Shown here: piece by piece, positions 23,967-33,640 of the stretch
Numbering within the stretch: the first letter of the stretch is position 1
Layout of the letters: each line of letters starts with the position of its first letter
Assembly (NCBI GenBank): GCA_002298925.1
Contig: DBMM01000124.1
Coordinates: 1 to 46,281 of the forward strand
Direction: 5' to 3'
Length of the DNA stretch: 46,281 nt
Origin: Geobacter sp. UBA698
Lineage (GTDB): Bacteria > Desulfobacterota > Desulfuromonadia > Geobacterales > Pseudopelobacteraceae
Made by a program: the position numbers and the translations under genes
Notes under the pieces: generated by a model
What the model saw: only the letters and a program-made list of their open reading frames with translations
Databases searched by the model: none
Told to the model about the DNA's origin: nothing

Positions 23967-24845
23967 TCAGGAGTGCTGACGGCATGACGCTGCCAGGCCC
24001 TGCTCAAGCTGGGCATACTGCAACGTGACCCCCAGCTGCGCGAGCATGTGGCTGTTATCAACCACCCGCGATTCACTGACATAGGAGAACATCAGGGGTG
24101 ACATCAGGCGGCGGGCTTCTTCCAGGGTCACCTGGGGCTGGCGCGGCTCCCCCAGGGCATCGGCGCAGGCGTTGAAGTAGGTGGTCATACTGCAGGGATG
24201 GCCGTCACTGATGTTGAAGATGTCGCCGTCTTGTCCCCGCTCCGCCGCGGCCAGGCAGATGCGCGCCAGGTCATCGGCATGGATGCGGTTGCTGGGGCCG
24301 GCCTCCGCTTCCCTCAGCAGCGGCTGCCCCTGGCGGATCTGCATCAGCGGCAGTCGGCCCGGACCGTAGATACCGCTCACCCGCAGGACGATCACGGTCG
24401 CACCGGCCCAGCTGCCGTATTCCCGAAAGACACCTTCGGCGTCCAGGCGGCGCTTGCCCATGGCCGAGAGCGGCAGGGTGGGCGACTGCTCCGTGACCAG
24501 ACCGCCGCCGGACTCGCTGTAGACCGAGGTGGCGCTCATGTAGATGACTTTCAACGGCGTTCCGCTGCCGGAAAGGGCGGAGCGGAAATTGCGGGCGCGG
24601 GTGTCGACAATGCCGCCCCCCGGTGGCGGCACCAGGTAATAGACCAGGCTTCCGCTTGTATCCGTCAGGATCAAGTCTTCCGGGTTGTCGAACGAGGCCA
24701 CCTGGGTGTCGAAACCCTCGTCAGACAGCGCCCGGGCCTTCTCGGGGGTGCGTACGATGCAGGTCACCTGGGCGCCCCGTTCCCGCCAGAGTCTGGCTAT
24801 CCTTGCTCCGATGTAGCCGCACCCCGCAATCAAAACCTTGTGCAT
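23967..24845 (-). CDS. NAD-dependent epimerase/dehydratase (extended SDR)
   Basis: 292 residues. The Rossmann signature is the variant LIAGCGYIGARIARLW (GxGxxG). MSATSVYSESGG and the downstream IVLRVSGIYGPGRLPL match extended short-chain dehydrogenases of the YeeZ/nucleoside-diphosphate-sugar epimerase group; the catalytic Tyr-x-x-x-Lys is degenerate (MGKRRLD region). Substrate unknown. It is the last gene before the small-RNA unit on the minus strand. Confidence 0.83.
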   Translation of the reverse strand: MHKVLIAGCGYIGARIARLWRERGAQVTCIVRTPEKARALSDEGFDTQVASFDNPEDLILTDTSGSLVYYLVPPPGGGIVDTRARNFRSALSGSGTPLKVIYMSATSVYSESGGGLVTEQSPTLPLSAMGKRRLDAEGVFREYGSWAGATVIVLRVSGIYGPGRLPLMQIRQGQPLLREAEAGPSNRIHADDLARICLAAAERGQDGDIFNISDGHPCSMTTYFNACADALGEPRQPQVTLEEARRLMSPLMFSYVSESRVVDNSHMLAQLGVTLQYAQLEQGLAASCRQHS

Positions 24846-24866
24846 ATCAGTGGTTCCCCTGCCGAT

Positions 24867-25133
24867 TTATTTCATGAAAGATGCGACCAGCGGCTGCAGC
24901 CCGCCGGTGGCGGATTCCATGGCCGTCTTGCGCTCACTGGCGCTCAGAAACTGCTTGAGGTACTTCCTGGCCTTTTTCTTGTCGCCGGCAATGGTCTCGG
25001 TCATCTTGCAAAGGATGCCCACCGGTACGCCGTTACGATAGCCCTCCACCAGCCTGGCGATTTCTTCCTCGCGCTGCTGCTCGCTCCAGGTCTTGTACAG
25101 TGCTGCTCCCAGGTCATGGCTCATGTCAATCAT
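24867..25133 (-). CDS. Small hypothetical helical protein
   Basis: 88 residues, no TM segment. ATG 25133 has GAGGG 4 nt upstream; ATG 25124 is the alternative. The sequence is strongly helical and charged (KTWSEQQREEEIARLVEGYR, AGDKKKARKYLKQFLSASER). I recognise no family. It precedes the epimerase gene by 21 nt on the same strand and may be co-transcribed. Confidence 0.65.
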   Translation of the reverse strand: MIDMSHDLGAALYKTWSEQQREEEIARLVEGYRNGVPVGILCKMTETIAGDKKKARKYLKQFLSASERKTAMESATGGLQPLVASFMK

Positions 25134-25155
25134 AATACCCTCGGATCAATGTAAT

Positions 25156-25184
25156 AAAAAGCCCCGTGGATTGCTCCACGGGGC
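25156..25184 (-). terminator. Rho-independent terminator after nifJ
   Basis: Perfect 10-bp stem GCCCCGTGGA/TCCACGGGGC (25161-25170 with 25175-25184), 4-nt loop, then UUUUU on the minus strand, 30 nt after the nifJ stop. Confidence 0.93.
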
Positions 25185-25213
25185 CAAATGATACCACAAC
25201 TGTTTCGGAATGT

Positions 25214-28795
<3,582 letters not shown>

Positions 28796-28855
28796 GCATT
28801 CCTCCTGTGATGGATTGTTTCTTAAGCGGCTGTTCTTCGGCTTTCCGAGAAAACG

Positions 28856-29449
28856 TTATAATTCGTTGCGCCCCTGCAAGGCCCACTGGACGGTGGCTGC
28901 GTCGACAAACTCGATGTCGCTGCCCAGCGGTATGCCGTGGGCCAGGCGGGAAACCTTAGTATCAAGGGGTTTGAGAGCCTTGGTCAGGTAGAGGGCGGTT
29001 GCTTCGCCTTCCACCGTAAAGTTGGTGGCAATCACCACCTCGTTGACCCCGCCCCGGGAGACCCGCTCCAGCAGCTCGCTGATACGCAGATCGGATGGCC
29101 CGATGCCGGCCAGGGGCGAGATGGCCCCTTCCAGCACGTGGTAGATGCCGTGGTAGGCGTTGCTTCGTTCCAGGGCCATCAGGTCCTGGGAGTTTTCCAC
29201 CACGCAGATGGTGCCTGTATCGCGCTGACCGGTACAGATGGCGCAGGGATCATCTTCGGTGATCGCAAAGCAGATGGAGCAGGCGCGCACTCTGTCGCGC
29301 ACCTCCAGCAGTGATTCCGCCAGTTTGGTCAGGTTCTGGGGAGACTTGAGCAGATGAAAGGCCAGGCGGAGCGCGGTACGTTCACCCACCCCGGGCAGTT
29401 TCTTAAGTTCTCCAACCAATCGCAACAGCGAGGAAGATTTAGTTAGCAT
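28856..29449 (-). CDS. recR: Recombination mediator RecR
   Basis: 197 residues. LPGVGERTALRLAFHLL is the helix-hairpin-helix; CSICFAITEDDPCAIC is the four-Cys zinc finger; ICVVENSQDLMALERS begins the Toprim domain, and the C-terminus contains RLAHGIPLGSDIEFVD. It loads RecA in RecFOR repair. It stands in the common dnaX-ybaB-recR order, here with an unusual 270-nt gap after ybaB. Confidence 0.96.
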   Translation of the reverse strand: MLTKSSSLLRLVGELKKLPGVGERTALRLAFHLLKSPQNLTKLAESLLEVRDRVRACSICFAITEDDPCAICTGQRDTGTICVVENSQDLMALERSNAYHGIYHVLEGAISPLAGIGPSDLRISELLERVSRGGVNEVVIATNFTVEGEATALYLTKALKPLDTKVSRLAHGIPLGSDIEFVDAATVQWALQGRNEL

Positions 29450-29494
29450 ATTTCCCGATACAAATAAAACAATTTTTTATGTGTTATAGCGAGG

Positions 29495-29617
29495 TTAAAA
29501 AATATGCTCCCCGTATTTAACGGGCTGGCGGTCGAGCGCATACCCGGGAGGAGCATAGTTGCAAGCTTTGTTGTAAGTCGGGTCATGGTAGTTATGAACA
29601 CCCTGAAAAGACTTCAT
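29495..29617 (-). other. Doubtful 40-codon frame overlapping a stem-loop in the ybaB-recR gap
   Basis: The 270-nt gap between ybaB and recR is lower in GC than its surroundings. It holds a 40-codon frame (ATG 29617, or TTG 11 codons earlier) encoding a Tyr/Pro-rich peptide ending YGEHIF, without a convincing ribosome site. Overlapping it, an 8-bp inverted repeat TATGCTCC/GGAGCATA (29503-29510 with 29550-29557) encloses a second small stem (CCCGT/ACGGG) and is followed by a U-run on the minus strand (29498-29503), so it may be a terminator or a structured RNA. I cannot decide. Confidence 0.25.
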
Positions 29618-29719
29618 GATTAGTACGACTAAAACAATTGATCGGAACAAATACCATCTTGCGACTTGAACAAAGTCATGCTGGATAGATCCGGCATAAC
29701 GCTATTACAGCTAAAATAA

Positions 29720-30034
29720 CTAGAACAGCCCCGGGATGTTCATGCCGCCGGTGATCTTGGACATCTCATCGGAAAGTTCGGCATGAACCTTTTTGAGTGC
29801 CTCGTTAACGGCAGTGATGATCAGGTCCTGCAGCATTTCGACGTCCTCCGGGTCCACAGCCTCTTTTTTAATCGAGAGTGAAAGAATCTCGTTCTTGCCG
29901 TTGACTGTAACTGCAACGGCGCCGCCGCCGGAGGTCGCTTGCGCGGTTTTGAGGGTGGCCTCTTCCTGCAGTTTGGCCATTTTCTGTTGAATCATCTGGG
30001 CCTGCTTCATGATACTGGCTAATCCTTTTGACAT
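29720..30034 (-). CDS. ybaB: YbaB/EbfC nucleoid-associated protein
   Basis: 104 residues, normal length. MKQAQMIQQKMAKLQEE helix, then the signature GGGAVAVTVNGKNEILSL strands and the C-terminal DLIITAVNEALKKVHAE helix. A small dimeric DNA-binding protein with a tweezer fold. It lies 70 nt after dnaX in the conserved dnaX-ybaB-recR order. Confidence 0.95.
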   Translation of the reverse strand: MSKGLASIMKQAQMIQQKMAKLQEEATLKTAQATSGGGAVAVTVNGKNEILSLSIKKEAVDPEDVEMLQDLIITAVNEALKKVHAELSDEMSKITGGMNIPGLF

Positions 30035-30104
30035 CGTTTCCTCCTGGGTATGTGATTATCAGTAAAGCCTGGTCGCATTGACGGCATGGGCTCCGGCGGC
30101 TGTT

Positions 30105-31826
30105 TCAGGCCTTGCGGATTTCGGTGATCGCGCCCCCGAAGATGCGCAGGGCCTCGTTGATGACCGGGTGGTCGGCCACTTCCCGCTTCAGTTCTTCCTG
30201 GTGCTGTTCTAGATCAAACTTTTTTTTTTCTGCCAGAGACAGGGGGTTGGCGCCTGTTTCCGGAGTGATGGCGGTAATGCGAAGTCTGGTCTCCTGGCCG
30301 CTAAAGGCCTTGGCCAGTGCCTGGATCTCTTCGATGGAGACCGGATCCTGGATGCTGGCAAGAAAATAACTCCCGGCCGGAAAGCCGATCTCCATGTTGC
30401 CCGGCTCCTGCTTCAAGGGGCTGCCATGCTCAAGCACCGAGCCGATGGCCGGGTTCTTCTCGATGACATAGGCCACGAAGCGCTCCCAGCCTGGCTGGCC
30501 GGCGATGGGGCGCACGCTTGCGGCGGTCGCGGCTGCAGGGGGGGGGGCTGCGGCTGGTGCAACCGCGGGCGATTGGCGGGGGGGCGCCGCTGCGGGCACT
30601 GCCTCCTGCTGGCGCTGGGGAACAGTGGGTGCCGGTCGGCCGGCCTCCCACGGCAGTGACGGGGTGTGCACAGCTCCGGCTTCCAGTGTGCGGATTTTTT
30701 CCAGCAGTTCCTGGATCGGGATCACCGGTTCCAGGGTGGCGGCCTTCAGGAGTGCAATCTCCAGGATCAGCCGCGGGAAGGTGGCATAGGCCATCTCGCC
30801 GTCGGCCTTGATCAGGATCGTCAGGCGCCGCTGGATATCCAGGGCTGAAAACCCGTCCGACTGCCGACGCAGTTCGTCCAGCTCGGCCTCGGCCAGATCC
30901 AGGATCTCCTCGGGTTTCTTGACCGAGCGGATTACCAGCAGGTTGCGGAAATGTTCGATCAGTTCCTGGCAGAACTGGCGCATGTTGTAGCCAACCCCGT
31001 CGACCTGCTTGACTCCGGCCAGAACCCGCTGTGCGTCGCCGCTGAACACGGCCGCGGAGATGTCGGCCAGCAGGCGTCGGTCCACGGCGCCGATCAGGGT
31101 GATCACATCTTCGTCGGTAACCGTGCTGCCGCAGCAGGCCAGCACCTGATCAAAAGCGGTCAGGGAGTCGCGCATGCTGCCGTCACCCTTGCGCGCCACC
31201 AGGGCCAAGGCCGAATCATTGACGATGATTCCTTCGGCATCGGCAATCTGACGCAGTCGGGCGATGATTTTGACCAGGGGCACGCGCTTGAAGTCGAAAC
31301 GCTGGCAGCGGGACAGGATCGTAATCGGAAGCTTGTGGGGCTCGGTGGTGGCAAAGATGAATTTGACGTGTTCGGGCGGCTCTTCTAGAGTCTTCAGCAG
31401 GGCGTTGAAGGCATTGGTGGAGAGCATGTGGACTTCGTCGATGATGAAGATCTTGTAGCGACTGTGGGAGGGGAGGTACTTGCTGTTGTCACGCAGTTCG
31501 CGGATGTCGTCCACGCCGGTGTTGGAGGCGCCGTCGATCTCGAAGACATCGGTGGAGGTGCCTTTGGTTATCTCGATGCAGAGCGGGCAGACATTGCAGG
31601 GTTCGTGGGTGACACCCTTTTCGCAGTTGAGGGTCTTGGCCAGGATGCGGGCCGTACTGGTTTTACCAACCCCGCGCGCGCCGGTAAACAGGAAGGCGTG
31701 GGCCACCCGCCCGGAATCGATGGCATTCTGCAGGGTGCGGCTGACGTGCTCCTGTCCGGTTAGTTCCGAAAAGGTCTGGGGACGGTACTTTCTGGCCAGG
31801 ACTTCATAATGCGCGCCGTTGGACAA
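30105..31826 (-). CDS. dnaX: DNA polymerase III subunit gamma/tau
   Basis: 573 residues from TTG 31826, chosen because GTGAGG lies 9 nt upstream and the protein then begins SNGAHYEVLARKYRPQTF; GTG 31841 is the in-frame alternative. Motifs: FTGARGVGKTSTAR (Walker A), zinc Cys in CEKGVTHEPCNVCPLC, FIIDEVHMLS (Walker B), ILSRCQRF (sensor). The clamp-loader core is followed by a Pro/Ala-rich linker that includes a C10 run (30538-30547) and by a tau-type domain. Residue 536 sits in an A10G slippery run. Downstream are ybaB and recR; upstream are the SRP RNA and tRNA-Ser. Confidence 0.95.
   Translation of the reverse strand: MSNGAHYEVLARKYRPQTFSELTGQEHVSRTLQNAIDSGRVAHAFLFTGARGVGKTSTARILAKTLNCEKGVTHEPCNVCPLCIEITKGTSTDVFEIDGASNTGVDDIRELRDNSKYLPSHSRYKIFIIDEVHMLSTNAFNALLKTLEEPPEHVKFIFATTEPHKLPITILSRCQRFDFKRVPLVKIIARLRQIADAEGIIVNDSALALVARKGDGSMRDSLTAFDQVLACCGSTVTDEDVITLIGAVDRRLLADISAAVFSGDAQRVLAGVKQVDGVGYNMRQFCQELIEHFRNLLVIRSVKKPEEILDLAEAELDELRRQSDGFSALDIQRRLTILIKADGEMAYATFPRLILEIALLKAATLEPVIPIQELLEKIRTLEAGAVHTPSLPWEAGRPAPTVPQRQQEAVPAAAPPRQSPAVAPAAAPPPAAATAASVRPIAGQPGWERFVAYVIEKNPAIGSVLEHGSPLKQEPGNMEIGFPAGSYFLASIQDPVSIEEIQALAKAFSGQETRLRITAITPETGANPLSLAEKKKFDLEQHQEELKREVADHPVINEALRIFGGAITEIRKA
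30214..30229 (-). promoter_or_regulatory. Slippery A10G run in dnaX with immediate -1 stop
   Basis: On the coding (minus) strand the codons GAA AAA AAA AAG form ten A then G (30229-30219). In the -1 frame the next codons are GTT then TGA (30216-30214). This is the layout of the dnaX gamma/tau switch, by ribosomal or transcriptional slippage; the short form would end about 35 residues before the full-length stop. Confidence 0.55.
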
Positions 31827-31937
31827 GAGATTGAACCTCACAGGTCATCTGTCGCCCCGACGTCCCGTATGGGCAAGAAAAGGGGGGTCGTGCGGACATC
31901 GGGATTGGGATAAGGGATGCTGGCTGTTGCAGGAGTT

Positions 31938-32063
31938 GCAGACGCAGATGATAGCCGGGTTTACCCGCGGCACACGGCGGGGGCCGCTGCCGTTGCTTCC
32001 TTCCGGACCTGGCGGAGTTCACGGCCTGTCGTTGCGCGGGACCCGGCTATCATCTCCATCTGC
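31938..32063 (-). ncRNA. ffs: Signal recognition particle RNA (4.5S, small bacterial type)
   Basis: The minus strand contains the SRP helix-8 core CAGGTCCGGAAGGAAGCA and folds into one long hairpin closed by GATGATAGCCGGG (32042-32054) with CCCGGCTATCATC (31947-31959), extended outward by GCAGA/TCTGC pairs. It lies between tRNA-Ser and dnaX, a frequent position. The RNA joins Ffh to target nascent membrane proteins. Ends are estimated from pairing. Confidence 0.95.
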
Positions 32064-32130
32064 AAGCAGTATACGTTTGACACTGCAACAGCGCAGTTAC
32101 TGCTCAAACAGGGCTCTTTGCCAATAAAAA

Positions 32131-32221
32131 TGGCGGAGAGAGAGGGATTCGAACCCTCGGTACGCTATTAACGTACACACGCTTTCCAGGCGTGCTCCTT
32201 CAACCGCTCGGACATCTCTCC
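32131..32221 (-). tRNA. tRNA-Ser (anticodon GGA)
   Basis: The minus strand gives a class-II tRNA: acceptor GGAGAGA/TCTCTCC with discriminator G and encoded CCA, anticodon loop CTGGAAA (GGA), a long variable arm (TACGTTAATAGCGTA) and TTCGAAT in the T loop. It reads UCC/UCU codons. Confidence 0.97.
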
Positions 32222-32235
32222 GCAAGGGAACGAAA

Positions 32236-32264
32236 AATATAGTATATCAGAAAGCGTTTGTCCA
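32236..32264 (-). promoter_or_regulatory. Promoter of tRNA-Ser
   Basis: Minus strand TGGACA (32259-32264), 17-bp spacer, TATATT (32236-32241), placing the start about 8 nt ahead of the mature tRNA. The SRP RNA and dnaX may be read from it as well. Confidence 0.55.
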
Positions 32265-32349
32265 GCATTTCATGTATTGTGCGTGGACGAACAGTAAAAT
32301 ACGTAGTAATCTGGCGCAAAAAAAATGCCGCTGGAGACAGACTAAAAGC

Positions 32350-33075
32350 ATGAAAATCGGAATAATAACAGCCATGCCGGAGGAGACGCGCGCCGTGCTG
32401 AGGGGGGCCGCAGGCCGCAGCAGGTCGCGGATCGACGGCCGCAGAATCTGCCGTTGCCGGATTGCGGACCATGACATCGTGCTGGTCGAGGCCGGCATGG
32501 GGCTTTTGAACGCCGGCTGGGCAGCCATGTCCCTCGGCTGCGAGTCGCCGGATGTATTGATCTCGGCCGGCTTCGGCGGCAGCGTCCTGCCGGGCCTGGC
32601 TGTAGGAGATGCGGTCCTGGCCGAACAGGTGCTGCACTGGCTGGGGAGCGGGTTTGAGCAGGTGCCGGTCGGGTTCTACGGCCGCAACAGTGTCGCCGAA
32701 CAACTGTTGCTCTCCCGCGGTACGTTCATTACCAGCGACGGAATTCTCAACAAAAAGGCTCTGGCGGGTCATCTGTCAGCTGTTGTCAGAAACCCGCTGG
32801 TCGAGATGGAGAGCGCTGCCGTGGCGCGGGTGGCAGCCGAACAGCGCATTCCCTTCCTTGGCTTGAGGGTAGTCAGCGACCCTTGGAATGAGGAGCTGGA
32901 TTTCTCCATCGCTGAGTTCTGTGACGATTCCCTGCGCATCAAGCCGATCAAGGTCTTGGCCACCATCCTGAAGCGCCCCCGCATCATCCCCCAGCTGATC
33001 CGTCTGGCCCGCAACAGCCGCATTGCCGCCCGAAGTCTGGCCAACGCCATGGAACGTCTGCTGCAGCATATCTGA
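32350..33075 (+). CDS. Nucleoside phosphorylase-superfamily protein (MTA/SAH nucleosidase-like)
   Basis: 241 residues from ATG 32350; further upstream the frame is AT-rich and overlaps the tRNA promoter. MKIGIITAMPEE at the N-terminus, VLISAGFGGSVLPGLAVGD in the middle, VEMESAAVARVAAEQ and LRVVSDPWNEE (catalytic Asp) are the PNP/UDP-phosphorylase superfamily signatures. It is close to MTA/SAH nucleosidases and to the HpnG hopanoid-associated phosphorylases. No hopanoid genes are near, so the substrate is open. It stands alone, convergent with lspA. Confidence 0.85.
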   Translation: MKIGIITAMPEETRAVLRGAAGRSRSRIDGRRICRCRIADHDIVLVEAGMGLLNAGWAAMSLGCESPDVLISAGFGGSVLPGLAVGDAVLAEQVLHWLGSGFEQVPVGFYGRNSVAEQLLLSRGTFITSDGILNKKALAGHLSAVVRNPLVEMESAAVARVAAEQRIPFLGLRVVSDPWNEELDFSIAEFCDDSLRIKPIKVLATILKRPRIIPQLIRLARNSRIAARSLANAMERLLQHI

Positions 33076-33085
33076 CCCGACAGAC

Positions 33086-33116
33086 AAAAAAAGGGACACT
33101 GTCGAAACAGTGTCCC
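33086..33116 (-). terminator. Rho-independent terminator after lspA (bidirectional in position)
   Basis: Perfect 10-bp stem GGGACACTGT/ACAGTGTCCC (33093-33102 with 33107-33116), 4-nt loop, then seven U on the minus strand (33086-33092). It also lies 17 nt after the plus-strand phosphorylase gene. Confidence 0.93.
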
Positions 33117-33155
33117 CCTTCTCCCTCAGCTCTGTTGCAGATATCTTAAAGCAGA

Positions 33156-33638
33156 TCAGGCGGACTTCCTGCGTTTCTCCTCCCGCAGCATGTCCAGTGC
33201 CAGCAGGGCCACACCGACGCAGATGCAGGAATCGGCCACGTTGAAGGCCGGCCAGTGGTGGTTCTGCCAGTACACATCCAGAAAGTCGATCACTTCGCCC
33301 AGCCGGATGCGGTCGATCAGGTTGCCGACCGCGCCGGAGAAGATCATTGCCAGGGAGACCTGGGCCATCTTCTGGTCGTCGCGCAGTTTGCTGAAGGCGA
33401 CAATGATTACCAGCGCGGCGATGGACGAGATGGCGATGAAGAATGGCAGCCGCCAGGAGGCCTGGGAGAGGAAGCTGAAGGCGGCCCCCTTGTTGCGGAT
33501 GTAGAAAATGTTGAAAAAACCGTCAATGACCGGGACGGACTGGTAGAGGTACATGCTGCCAGCGATGTACAGCTTGGTGAATTGGTCAATCACCAGGCCG
33601 GCAATGGAAATAACTGCAAACAGTGGCCAGCGTCCCAT
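33156..33638 (-). CDS. lspA: Lipoprotein signal peptidase (signal peptidase II)
   Basis: 160 residues from ATG 33638, 2 nt after the ileS stop; an in-frame GTG at 33662 overlaps ileS. Four TM segments. The two catalytic Asp are in GNLIDRIRLGEVIDFLDVYW and FNVADSCICVGV; the conserved N-terminal DQFTKLYI is present. It removes signal peptides from prolipoproteins (several lipoprotein genes are in this window) and is co-transcribed with ileS, a common pairing. Confidence 0.96.
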   Translation of the reverse strand: MGRWPLFAVISIAGLVIDQFTKLYIAGSMYLYQSVPVIDGFFNIFYIRNKGAAFSFLSQASWRLPFFIAISSIAALVIIVAFSKLRDDQKMAQVSLAMIFSGAVGNLIDRIRLGEVIDFLDVYWQNHHWPAFNVADSCICVGVALLALDMLREEKRRKSA

Positions 33639-33640
33639 CT

